This document shows, piece after piece, positions 56,615-64,000 of a DNA stretch of 64,000 nucleotides. Origin of the DNA: Martinezella rhizogenes. Lineage in GTDB: Bacteria; Pseudomonadota; Alphaproteobacteria; Rhizobiales; Rhizobiaceae. How positions within the stretch are numbered: position 1 is the first letter of the stretch; every line of letters begins with the position of its first letter. The translations under genes and the position numbers were made by a program. Location: the NCBI RefSeq assembly GCF_007002745.1, contig NZ_SGNY01000001.1, positions 682,001 through 746,000 on the forward strand. The letters are read 5' to 3'. The notes under the pieces were generated by a model. The model made no database searches. It saw only the letters and a list, made by a program, of their open reading frames with translations, and was not told where the DNA came from.

Positions 56615-56935
56615 ATGACAAAACTGACCATCGTTGCCTTTGACGGCACGCCCCATGAACTCGATGTGAGCAACGGTTCCACCGTCATGGAGAACGCCGT
56701 GCGCAACTCCATTCCGGGCATCGATGCGGAATGTGGCGGCGCCTGTGCCTGCGCGACCTGTCATGTCTATGTTGATGACGCCTGGGCGGAGCGTGTCGGC
56801 GGGCCGGAGCCGATGGAAGAGGACATGCTGGATTTCGCGTTCGAAGTGCGCCCCACCTCGCGTCTCTCCTGTCAGATCAAGATGAATGACGAGCTTGACG
56901 GTCTTGTCGTTCATGTTCCCGAACGCCAGGGCTGA
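56615..56935 (+). CDS. 2Fe-2S ferredoxin (adrenodoxin/putidaredoxin type)
   Basis: A 106-residue ferredoxin. Cluster ligands: [18 protein letters not shown] gives the C-x5-C-x2-C set (with one extra Cys), and the fourth Cys is in [10 protein letters not shown]. The ATG at 56615 gives the usual start [11 protein letters not shown]. It is an electron carrier for a monooxygenase or Fe-S assembly; no partner is adjacent. Confidence 0.93.
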   Translation: MTKLTIVAFDGTPHELDVSNGSTVMENAVRNSIPGIDAECGGACACATCHVYVDDAWAERVGGPEPMEEDMLDFAFEVRPTSRLSCQIKMNDELDGLVVHVPERQG

Positions 56936-56960
56936 AGGCTCTCCACTTGTCGGTCGCAGA

Positions 56961-56995
56961 AAAAGCCCCGCTCACCAGATAGAGGAGAGCGGGGC
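56961..56995 (-). terminator. Hairpin terminator
   Basis: Nine-base arms GCCCCGCTC (56965-56973) and GAGCGGGGC (56987-56995); on the minus strand a T-run follows. It may end the DUF922 transcript, although about 250 bases downstream of that stop. Confidence 0.5.
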
Positions 56996-57179
56996 GAGGC
57001 GGGTACGCAGCATGCAGGCGAGGGAGGAAACACCTGCGAGCCCTCAAGTGCGCACCGGGAGAACCGGAGAGGGTTTCAAGCGCCGGACCCGCTGCGGGCC
57101 ACAACCGTTAAAACCATATGAACAAGCTACAATGAGTCTCGGCGGCGGCACCATGACGAGAAGTCACGGGTGAGATCGG

Positions 57180-57198
57180 ACATGACGTAACGTCATGT
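57180..57198. promoter_or_regulatory. Perfect palindrome, possible operator
   Basis: ACATGACG (57180-57187), TAA, CGTCATGT (57191-57198). It is symmetric with a three-base spacer, as in dimeric regulator sites, but lies past the end of the DUF922 gene rather than before a start. Confidence 0.3.
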
Positions 57199-57242
57199 TT
57201 CCGTTGCGTTGCGCCTTTAATGGGAGGTGCGGCGAAGGCGGT

Positions 57243-57869
57243 TTACCGCCTGTTCTGCCCCTGTTCGAGCCGGTTTTTCAAAAGCCGGGTCATGCGGGCG
57301 TCGAAATTTTTCGATTCCACTACATCGAAACGCAGCTGGTCCCTGTCATGCTCATCCATCACCGTCTGGGTGATCTTGCCGACCATTTCCTGAAGCGTCT
57401 CGCAATTTTTTTGCGGATGAAGGGCTGCCAGCTGCCTTTCGAGCGAACGGGCATGGGTGCGGGCGATTTCCGCGTGCCGTTCCTCGTGGCGCTTGATATC
57501 GGCCAGCAGCGTATCCCAGATGAAGGCCAGCTCCGCCGTGGTGCGGCGGCGGTTTTTCCATCGCGGCAAAAGGATGCGGGTGTTCAACAGAACCTTGGCC
57601 GTTCCAACGCTGCACTGGCCGTTTTTTTCCACATAGGTGAGTTCGCCGCCGAATTTAATCTCGGTCGCACCGGGATGGCGCGCGCCGGTGTTGCGCGTCA
57701 GCGGGCCATGCTTGGAAAGCTGCTGGTCGAGATCGGCGGCGGTTTTGCCGGTGATCGAAAAATAGGAATAGGTCTTGCGGACGATGGTGTCGGAAAAAGC
57801 CGGCCCGGCCGAAGAAAGTGCCAGCGCGCCCGCAAGGGCGACGCAAAGAGCACGTGATGATTTGGTCAT
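57243..57869 (-). CDS. Exported DUF922 family protein (Zn protease-like)
   Basis: A 208-residue protein with signal peptide MTKSSRALCVALAGALALSS and cleavage near FSD. The mature protein has YFSITGKTAADLDQQLSKHG and RWKNRRRTTAELAFIWDTLL, followed by HEERHAEIARTHARSLE, an HExxH-like metal motif. This is the DUF922 (predicted secreted Zn-dependent protease) pattern. It is divergent from folP. Confidence 0.83.
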   Translation of the reverse strand: MTKSSRALCVALAGALALSSAGPAFSDTIVRKTYSYFSITGKTAADLDQQLSKHGPLTRNTGARHPGATEIKFGGELTYVEKNGQCSVGTAKVLLNTRILLPRWKNRRRTTAELAFIWDTLLADIKRHEERHAEIARTHARSLERQLAALHPQKNCETLQEMVGKITQTVMDEHDRDQLRFDVVESKNFDARMTRLLKNRLEQGQNRR

Positions 57870-57973
57870 GACCCGGCCTTCCGGTTGAACTTGAAAATCG
57901 TTTGCTGCATAGGCGGAGCGGAACCTATAAGAATTGGCATAACATTCCGTTATTTCCGAAAGGCGCGTGTTAC

Positions 57974-58834
57974 GTGATAACAGCCGGCAGCAACGTGTGG
58001 CAAGCGGCCCATGGCCGCTCCCTGAAACTTGATGGGCGTGGCCGTATTATGGCCATCGTCAACGCCACGCCCGATTCATTTTCCGATGGTGGCCGTTTTC
58101 TCGCCGTCGAGGCGGCTTTTTCCCATGCATTGAGCTGTGTGGAACAGGGGGCTGACATCATCGATATCGGCGGCGAATCCACCCGGCCGGGTGCGGCGGA
58201 GGTGACGGAGGCGCAGGAGCAGGATCGGGTACTGCCGGTCATCGAGAGGCTGCGCCACGAGACGGACGTTCTGATTTCCGTCGATACCTATCGTGCGTCG
58301 ACGGCAAGGCTTTCGATCGAAGCGGGCGCGCATATCGTCAATGATGTCTTCGGCTTGCAGAAGGATGCGGAGATGGCGGGGGTGATCGCCGCCACACGCG
58401 CCGGCGTCTGCATCATGCATACCGGCCGCGACAGGCAGAAGCTCGCCGACGTCATCGAGGACCAGTTTGAATTCCTCAATCGCTCGCTCGAGATTGCGCA
58501 GGATGCGGGTGTTGCCCGAGATGCCGTCGTGCTCGATCCCGGTTTCGGGTTTGCCAAGGACGAGCGCGAAAATGTCGAGCTTATGGCGCGATTCGGTGAG
58601 CTTGCCGCTTTCGGCCTGCCGGTTCTGGCCGGCACGTCGCGCAAGCGTTTCATCGGGTCGCTGACGGGCCGGGATGCGGCCCACGAACGCGATATCGGAA
58701 CGGCTGCGACGACAGCGATCCTGCGCCTTTCTGGTGCTTCGATTTTTCGCGTGCACAATGTCATTGCCACACGCGATGCACTGGCAATTGCCGATGCGGT
58801 TCTTGCCAAAGCGTCGGCAAAGGCCGATGCGTAG
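57974..58834 (+). CDS. folP: Dihydropteroate synthase
   Basis: A TIM-barrel enzyme joining p-aminobenzoate to the pterin in folate synthesis, target of sulfonamides. Motifs: IMAIVNATPDSFSDGG, DIGGESTRPGA, VLDPGFGFAKD and LAGTSRKRFIG. The start is uncertain: GTG 57974 gives 286 residues and fits the family, whereas an in-frame start at 57902 adds 24 residues with poor similarity. It begins a folP-folB-folK cluster. Confidence 0.93.
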   Translation: MITAGSNVWQAAHGRSLKLDGRGRIMAIVNATPDSFSDGGRFLAVEAAFSHALSCVEQGADIIDIGGESTRPGAAEVTEAQEQDRVLPVIERLRHETDVLISVDTYRASTARLSIEAGAHIVNDVFGLQKDAEMAGVIAATRAGVCIMHTGRDRQKLADVIEDQFEFLNRSLEIAQDAGVARDAVVLDPGFGFAKDERENVELMARFGELAAFGLPVLAGTSRKRFIGSLTGRDAAHERDIGTAATTAILRLSGASIFRVHNVIATRDALAIADAVLAKASAKADA

Positions 58835-58912
58835 ATCAACGAGTGCCGGAGCGCCGTGTCCCCATGAAGGCGCGGCTTTCGGGCGAAACATTCCTGCCAT
58901 GGAGGCGATGCG

Positions 58913-59278
58913 ATGAGCCGCTATACCATCATCCTGAAAAACTGTTCCTTTTTCGCCCGTCATGGCCTTCTCGAGCAGGAGGAGGTGCTGGGCCAGCGCT
59001 TTTTCGTCGATGCCGAGATGGAGGTTGAGGCGGGTGACGCGCTGGAAACCGACGAAATCGAAAATACCGTCGATTATGGTGTGGCCTTCGCCGTCATCGA
59101 AAAAATCGTCGTCGGGCAGCGCCGTTATCTCATCGAGGCGCTGGCGAACGACATCGCCAAGGCGCTGCGCGCCCGGTACCCGCAGATCGTCTGGTTGCGC
59201 ATCACGGTGCGTAAACCGTCCGCTCCCGTTCCCGGCATTCTCGACTACGCGCAGGTGAGTGTTGAACACCGTGCCTGA
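58913..59278 (+). CDS. folB: Dihydroneopterin aldolase
   Basis: A 121-residue aldolase splitting dihydroneopterin. Visible motifs are FFARHGLLEQEEVLGQRFFV with the catalytic Glu, TVDYGVAFAVIEKIV, RYLIEALANDIAKAL and the late VRKPSAPVPGILDYAQV with the catalytic Lys. It overlaps folK if that starts at 59259. Confidence 0.95.
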   Translation: MSRYTIILKNCSFFARHGLLEQEEVLGQRFFVDAEMEVEAGDALETDEIENTVDYGVAFAVIEKIVVGQRRYLIEALANDIAKALRARYPQIVWLRITVRKPSAPVPGILDYAQVSVEHRA

Positions 59279-59798
59279 AAAGATGACCGTCGCCGCATTG
59301 GGTCTTGGCGGCAATATCGGCGATCCCGCCGCCGCGATGGCCAAGGCCTTGCACGAACTGGATATGCATGAAAATTGCCGCCTGCTGGCCGTCTCCGGTC
59401 TTTATCGCACGCCTCCCTGGGGCAAGACGGATCAGGCGGATTTCTTCAATTGCTGCGCGCTGGTCGAAACCTCGCTTACGGCGCCCGCGCTGCTGCAATT
59501 ATGCCTCGACATTGAAAGGGGCATGAAGCGGGTACGCACGGAACGCTGGGGCCCGCGCACCATCGATATCGATGTGCTGACCTACGGCAATGAATCTATC
59601 GTAACGGAAAGCATCGAAGTGCCGCATCCGCGCATGACGGGGCGGGCTTTCGTGCTGATGCCGCTCGCCGAGATTGCCCCGGATATCGAGGTGAAGGGAA
59701 AGCCGGTGCGGGAATGGCTTCAGCAGGCGGATAGAAGCGGTATTGTCCGCACAAACGAAAAGCGGGAGTGGTGGACACTCCCGCTCGGCAATGACTGA
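59259..59798 (+). CDS. folK: 2-amino-4-hydroxy-6-hydroxymethyldihydropteridine pyrophosphokinase
   Basis: A 179-residue pyrophosphokinase. Motifs: AALGLGGNIGDPAAAMAKAL, GLYRTPPWGKTDQADFFNC and the ATP/Mg site RWGPRTIDIDVLTYG with PHPRMTGRAFVLMPL. GTG 59259 has AGG five bases upstream and overlaps folB; ATG 59283 is the alternative, giving 171 residues. It completes the folate cluster. Confidence 0.94.
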   Translation: MLNTVPEKMTVAALGLGGNIGDPAAAMAKALHELDMHENCRLLAVSGLYRTPPWGKTDQADFFNCCALVETSLTAPALLQLCLDIERGMKRVRTERWGPRTIDIDVLTYGNESIVTESIEVPHPRMTGRAFVLMPLAEIAPDIEVKGKPVREWLQQADRSGIVRTNEKREWWTLPLGND

Positions 59799-59812
59799 GA
59801 GGATTATCGCGC

Positions 59813-60373
59813 TTAGGGCTTGATCGAACCGACGGCGAGCTGATCAATATCGCGCGCCAGCGTCACACCGATGACGGGGATCATTTGGTCGGCGACCTTG
59901 ACGGAAATGGTGATGTTCATCGAGTTGTCACTCGAGACGCGAGCAACCATGGCGCCATTGAGCTTGGAACGGTTGATGCCGACGACGACCTTGTCGCCGT
60001 TGACCTGTCCGGAGGTAATGTCCAGTCCCTTGCCTTCGGCACCGTCGAGGAACTTGCCTTCGTAGCTGCTGCCCTTCTGGCTGATGATGGCGGACATGGG
60101 CTGGCTGAAGACGCCGACGCGGCAGGTGCCGCCAAGCTTGATGCCGGTCTTTTTGTCATCAAGCGGTTCGCCCGTCAGATCACAGGTGAATTTGGTGCCC
60201 TTGTATTTGCCCGCGACGATTTCGCCCGGACCTTTCCAGACGCCAGCCACCGAGCGGAAGAACACGTCGTCGCGATCGCGCGATGCGGCATGGACGTCAG
60301 ACAGGCCGAAACCGCCGCTGACGGACAATATGGCGGCAAGTCCGCCCACAAGCGAAAAGAAGCGCGAATACAT
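59813..60373 (-). CDS. Exported protein of unknown function
   Basis: A 186-residue protein with signal sequence MYSRFFSLVGGLAAILSVSG and cleavage near VHA. The mature part is predicted beta-rich (YKGTKFTCDLTGEPLDDKKT, GKFLDGAEGKGLDITSGQVN) with two conserved-looking cysteines (CDL and TCRV). No family recognised. A TTAACCAT sequence (minus strand, 60427-60434) lies about 55 bases upstream of its start. Confidence 0.7.
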   Translation of the reverse strand: MYSRFFSLVGGLAAILSVSGGFGLSDVHAASRDRDDVFFRSVAGVWKGPGEIVAGKYKGTKFTCDLTGEPLDDKKTGIKLGGTCRVGVFSQPMSAIISQKGSSYEGKFLDGAEGKGLDITSGQVNGDKVVVGINRSKLNGAMVARVSSDNSMNITISVKVADQMIPVIGVTLARDIDQLAVGSIKP

Positions 60374-60502
60374 GATACTTTCCCCGGCGAAGAAGCCTGT
60401 TCGATAGGCGGCAATCTACCGGCGGAATGGTTAATGCTTGGTTTATTTCACCCGTATTTGCGGTTTCGTTCGTAACCTTTTGAACCGCGCATGTCTGGCC
60501 GA

Positions 60503-61582
60503 TCAGCCTTTTTCACCGCTTTTTCCGCCGCTTAAATCGGGCGTGAGGTCGGACATGAAATCACTGATTCCGGGCCGCTTCACCGCACGAAACGGTAGCG
60601 GGCGGCAAAGGTCCATCGCTGCGATACCGATTCGCGCCGTCATCAGGCCGTTGATGACGCCTTCGCCGAGGCGGGCGGAAAGCTTAGAGGCAAGCCCGTG
60701 TCCAAGGACCTGCTGGGCGAGACCATCTCCAACCGCGATCGAACCCGTGACGGCCAGATGGGCGACGACGTCGCGCAGCAGCCGGAGCATGCCGAGCGTA
60801 CCGGGGCGACCGCCATAAAGCTCCGCCATGCCCCGAACCAGTCGCGTCACTTCGAATAGAACATAAGCGAGATCGACGATAGCACGCGGGCTGACGGCGG
60901 TGACCACGGAGACACGCTTGGAGGAATTGAGAATCAGCGCCCGTGCCTGCCGGTCGAGCGGCGCCAGCAATTCACGCTCGGCAAGCTCGATGAGATGCGG
61001 GCCGTCGATCACATCGTTTTCCGTATCTTTCAGCGCCGCCCGGCCCTTCGCCGTTTCGGCCCGGTGGGAGAGAACGGCATTGAGACGGGTGATGACGGCG
61101 CGGGCAGGTTTCGGGCTCTTGTCGAGGCTCGCCGTCTCGGCATCGGCCTTGAGAGACTGCACGGCGTTGAGCCGCATGATGCCGAAGACTTCCCGCCCGA
61201 CAAGGACGAGAACGGCGAAGAGCGCGACGATAAGGGCGATACTCGCCGTGTAACCCAGCCAGTCGGAGCGGGAGAACAGGTTACGGATAAGCTGGTCCGC
61301 CCAAAGCCCGAAGGCGAGCGAGAACAGGACGCCAAGCGCGCCGAGCGCGAGCTTGCCGAAAGAGAAGCGGTTTTTCTTCGGCGAGGCCACCGGCAATGCG
61401 GCCGCATCGATCTCTTCAGGCGCCAGAAACGGATCGTCCTCGTCAGGCGTCAATGAAATCTCGGTATCGAAGCTGCGCGGCGCGCGTTTCTGCGCCGGCG
61501 ACGGCCGTGCCGTCTCCTCTGTCTCGAGCGTGAAAGCCGCCGGGCGGCGGGCCTGCGGATCGTTGTGTGTGGGAGCCTTCAT
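60503..61582 (-). CDS. YcjF-like membrane protein (TIGR01620)
   Basis: A 359-residue protein with a charged Pro-rich start of about 70 residues and two adjacent membrane helices (LALGALGVLFSLAFGLWADQ and ASIALIVALFAVLVLVG, about 75-125). A C-terminal helical domain with the glycine-rich VTGSIAVGDGLAQQVLGHGL segment follows. This is the YcjF pattern. The YcjX gene overlaps its start by four bases. In enterobacteria the pair is induced by envelope stress, but no psp genes are here. Confidence 0.88.
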   Translation of the reverse strand: MKAPTHNDPQARRPAAFTLETEETARPSPAQKRAPRSFDTEISLTPDEDDPFLAPEEIDAAALPVASPKKNRFSFGKLALGALGVLFSLAFGLWADQLIRNLFSRSDWLGYTASIALIVALFAVLVLVGREVFGIMRLNAVQSLKADAETASLDKSPKPARAVITRLNAVLSHRAETAKGRAALKDTENDVIDGPHLIELAERELLAPLDRQARALILNSSKRVSVVTAVSPRAIVDLAYVLFEVTRLVRGMAELYGGRPGTLGMLRLLRDVVAHLAVTGSIAVGDGLAQQVLGHGLASKLSARLGEGVINGLMTARIGIAAMDLCRPLPFRAVKRPGISDFMSDLTPDLSGGKSGEKG

Positions 61583-63057
61583 GCGAGCTTGTCTCCGAAC
61601 AGGAACTGCATGGCGCGGTCGAGCCTGATATGGGGAACGGAAAGCCGGATGCCGCCGCTGCCCGGCTCGTCCACATTGGGCGGGCGGAAGCGCACGACAT
61701 TGACATCCGGCAGCGTCGCCTTGTCGCCATCCTCGTCTATGCTGCGAAACAACGGCTCCGGGTCTTCGGGCAGGTCGCCGGGAAAGATCGCTGTTTTGCG
61801 ATTGCCATCGAAGGTCTCGCCATTGATGGTTTCTCCAGCCATCGGCGTACCGACGATAACCGGAAGCTCGTGGCCGTCCTGACGCACGCTTGCCTCTCTG
61901 GTGGCGCGCACGGAAGCAAGCGCCATGACCTCGATGCCGGCGCCGTTCATGCCGATGGTGGTGATGGCGCGGTCCACCAGACGACGGGTCAGCCGCTCCA
62001 GCCGGTCATGGCTTTCGTGATGCAGATGGTCGGCCTTCGTGGCGGCAATCAGCACCTTGTCGATGCGCCGGCCGATCAGCGAGGATAACAGACTATTGGT
62101 GCCGGGACGGAAACAGGCAAGCACATCGCCCAGCGCCCGTTCCAGATCCTGAACGGCCTCCGGTCCGCGATTGACGGCCTGCAGCGTGTCGATCAGCACG
62201 ATCTGACGGTCGAGACGGGCGAAATGCTCACGGAAGAAAGGTTTGACCACTATCGACTTATAGGCGTCGTAACGCCGCTCCATCATCGCCCGCAGCGAAC
62301 CCTTTGGCGCTTTTTCGCCGGTTAGCCCCGGCAGGGGCGCAAAGGTCAGCGCCGGAGAACCTTCCAGATCGCCCGGCATCAGGAAACGGCCGGGCGGCAG
62401 GGTGGAGAGCGATCTCTCGTCGGACTTGCAGGCTTTCAGATAGGCCGCGAAACTTTCCGCCAGCCGCCGCGCCGTCATCTCATCGGCAGGTGCGTTGATA
62501 TCGAGCGAAGAGGCGATCGCCAGCCATTCCTGCGCCAGTTCGGCGCGGATGCCGCTCCCGGCAAGTGCGACGGTCGCGTCACTGAACTGTTTGTAATCCT
62601 GCGACAGAAGCGGCAGGTCGAGCAGCCATTCGCCGGGATAATCGACGATATCGATGGATAGCTTGCCGGCCGAGAACCACCGGCCCCAGCCACTGGCGCT
62701 CTGGTAATCCAGCGTGATCCTGAGTTCCGAGATTGCCCGCGTCGAATCCGGCCACAGCCTGTCGCGCACCAGCGCCTGAATATGGTCTTCGTACTGGAAG
62801 CGGGGAATAGCATCGTCCGGCTGCGGCTCGAGGCGCACATTCGAGACGCGGCCTGACCGCATGGCCTCGAATAAGGGCAGGCGGCCGCCATTCAGGAGAT
62901 TGTGGACGAGGGAGGAAATGAAAACCGTCTTTCCCGCCCGCGAAAGGCCTGTAACGCCAAGCCGCAATGTCGGATGGGTGAGGTTGCTCGCACGGTCGGC
63001 CAGATTATCGAGCGCGATAAGCGCACTGTCTGTCAGGGACGTCAGAGAAGGCGGCAA
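61579..63057 (-). CDS. YcjX-like P-loop GTPase-like protein (DUF463)
   Basis: A 492-residue P-loop NTPase. Walker A is GLSRAGKTVFISSLVHN near residue 40; the aspartate in IVDYPGEWLLDLPLLSQDY serves as a Walker B/switch-like site; ATKADHLHHESHD is a G4-like base motif. It is the partner of the YcjF-like protein, and the stop of this gene overlaps the start of that one (ATGA). Biological role unknown; membrane association is inferred from YcjF. Confidence 0.9.
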   Translation of the reverse strand: MPPSLTSLTDSALIALDNLADRASNLTHPTLRLGVTGLSRAGKTVFISSLVHNLLNGGRLPLFEAMRSGRVSNVRLEPQPDDAIPRFQYEDHIQALVRDRLWPDSTRAISELRITLDYQSASGWGRWFSAGKLSIDIVDYPGEWLLDLPLLSQDYKQFSDATVALAGSGIRAELAQEWLAIASSLDINAPADEMTARRLAESFAAYLKACKSDERSLSTLPPGRFLMPGDLEGSPALTFAPLPGLTGEKAPKGSLRAMMERRYDAYKSIVVKPFFREHFARLDRQIVLIDTLQAVNRGPEAVQDLERALGDVLACFRPGTNSLLSSLIGRRIDKVLIAATKADHLHHESHDRLERLTRRLVDRAITTIGMNGAGIEVMALASVRATREASVRQDGHELPVIVGTPMAGETINGETFDGNRKTAIFPGDLPEDPEPLFRSIDEDGDKATLPDVNVVRFRPPNVDEPGSGGIRLSVPHIRLDRAMQFLFGDKLA

Positions 63058-63188
63058 TGGCAGTTTCCCGGCTGTGGTTCATGATCACGGCTGCAATATA
63101 GGAAGTCGCGGCTGCCCAAAAAAGAAGCGCCCCGGTGGATTTTCACGGCAGCCGCCATCGGCGGTGGTTCCGTCACGCGTTAGGGCTG

Positions 63189-63698
63189 CTACTTGCCGGG
63201 TGAGAGAAAATCGACCAGTCGCCAGCGATCCGCGCCGTTTACAGCACTGCCGTCGTGATCAAGCACGGCAAGCCCTGCTGTCGGGAAACCGGAGGGCAGG
63301 GCGGCGTGCAGCAGGTCTTCGCCGATCATCGCTTCCAGTGTCGCTTCCATGGTGGGGTTATGGCCCACCAGCATCACCGAACCAGCATCCGTCTGCGCTG
63401 CGATGAGGGAGAGATAGGTTTCGCTGCGGGCATTATACATCTCATCGACATAGGCGATTTCGATGCCTTCGTTGAAGGCGCGCTGCCAGGCCTGCGTGGT
63501 CTGCCGGCAGCGTGCGGCGGTGGAGGATAAGAGCATGTCGGGGCGGTAACGCCGGTCGGCGGCGAGGTCGGCAACGATCTCCGCCTCGGCAAAACCTGCT
63601 TCATTCAATCCACGGTCGAAATCGCGTTCCCCCGGCGCCGCCCAGGCGGCTTTGGCGTGGCGCAAAAGATAAACTCGCTTCGGATGAGAATCTGTCAA
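63189..63698 (-). CDS. sixA: SixA-type histidine phosphatase
   Basis: A 169-residue histidine phosphatase superfamily protein. The phospho-acceptor motif is YLLRHAKAAWAAPGERDFDR and the second active-site His is in SVMLVGHNPTME. SixA proteins dephosphorylate Hpt or similar histidines in phosphorelays, which is of interest since an Hpt protein lies at 56116-56484. The start is TTG at 63698. Confidence 0.86.
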   Translation of the reverse strand: MTDSHPKRVYLLRHAKAAWAAPGERDFDRGLNEAGFAEAEIVADLAADRRYRPDMLLSSTAARCRQTTQAWQRAFNEGIEIAYVDEMYNARSETYLSLIAAQTDAGSVMLVGHNPTMEATLEAMIGEDLLHAALPSGFPTAGLAVLDHDGSAVNGADRWRLVDFLSPGK

Positions 63699-63967
63699 GG
63701 GCAGGAACCGGCGTTCGAAACTCTGGGGTATAGCCGGATGCTACAGGATAGGATCAAGGGACCGCAAGTCCTCTTTCCTGTTGGCAAGTCGCATTGAAGT
63801 GATCGAAGAACAGATCGCCCCGACGCCAATAAAGGATAAAAATTAGTCATTTAGATGATTTTTGTGTCAGTTTTAAAAATGCCTGAAAACTGATCTGTAG
63901 ACTTGAACCGGCCTATATCATTGGAGTATACACCGCCGCATTGAGATGTTCTTCGAGGAGAATCGCG

Positions 63968-64000
63968 TTGAGTGAGAAGATCGATCTTAGCAAATATGTA
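63968..64000 (+). CDS. Start of a gene cut by the right edge
   Basis: TTG at 63968 is preceded at seven bases by GAGGAG and opens a frame MSEKIDLSKYV that continues to the window end. A promoter-like TTGAAC (63903-63908) with GTATAC 17 bases later lies upstream. Too short to name. Confidence 0.45.
   Translation, partial: MSEKIDLSKYV

Larger units (their letters stand above)
56936..57242. other. Intergenic region with terminator and palindrome
   Basis: 307 bases between the ferredoxin and DUF922 genes. It holds a GC-rich hairpin (56965-56995) and a perfect palindrome at 57180-57198. No gene is seen. Confidence 0.5.

Overview
The window is an ordinary, gene-dense stretch of an alphaproteobacterial chromosome of high GC content, almost certainly Rhizobiales and most like Agrobacterium (tumefaciens/fabrum group). 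The gene order pleD-rpmG, rnr-topA, NDUFA12-DUF2155-aat-accC-accB-aroQ, rne-amiC-mrcA-prfB and folP-folB-folK is typical of that group. A giant Growth Pole Ring-type protein, known from Agrobacterium, is encoded at 49255-55635. I see no prophage, transposase, CRISPR array, tRNA or rRNA gene.

Layout. 1-9.3 kb: the end of pleD, a long AT-rich gap with possible RNA structure, rpmG, then a minus-strand run topA-rnr-DUF983-NUDIX-MFS. 9.5-14.5 kb: a small rhizobial protein, dprA, plsY, and a pyrB gene coupled to a dihydroorotase-like gene that lacks the catalytic HxH motif. 14.7-20.2 kb: a LysE exporter, AidB-type acyl-CoA dehydrogenase, GNAT, TetR, two overlapping small membrane-protein genes behind a perfect CtrA-type box, and ruvX. 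20.3-26.6 kb: a UPF0173 hydrolase and gatC-gatA, then gatB 2 kb further on. The 2 kb between gatA and gatB holds a YjhX-like (topoisomerase I inhibitor family) gene flanked by two GNAT genes, plus DUF1294. 26.6-33.4 kb: a palindromic repeat, two coupled GNATs, a complex I assembly/accessory subunit, aat, the acetyl-CoA carboxylase genes accB and accC, aroQ and a ScsC/DsbA-like protein. 33.5-37.0 kb: an aminotransferase, a divergent ArsR / NIPSNAP-ABM module and an SDR with an altered catalytic motif.

37.2-49.1 kb: rne with a structured leader, amiC, mrcA (PBP1a), prfB with a programmed +1 frameshift, a cysteine hydrolase, nadK and a PhzF protein. 49.2-56.5 kb: the 2126-residue membrane-anchored repeat protein, transcribed divergently from a histidine phosphotransfer (Hpt) protein. 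56.6-64.0 kb: ferredoxin, a DUF922 protease-like protein, folP-folB-folK, an exported protein, the YcjF/YcjX pair, SixA and the first codons of another gene.

How it fits together. The 40-56 kb part is rich in envelope and polar-growth functions (amidase, PBP1a, Growth Pole Ring protein), next to RNA decay and translation termination genes. The most unusual sequence is the Growth Pole Ring gene. It carries 19 consecutive 22-residue units in perfect 66-nt phase (52702-53955), some of them grouped into a 66-residue super-repeat. All functional calls come from reading the sequence and remembered family features; no database search was run.
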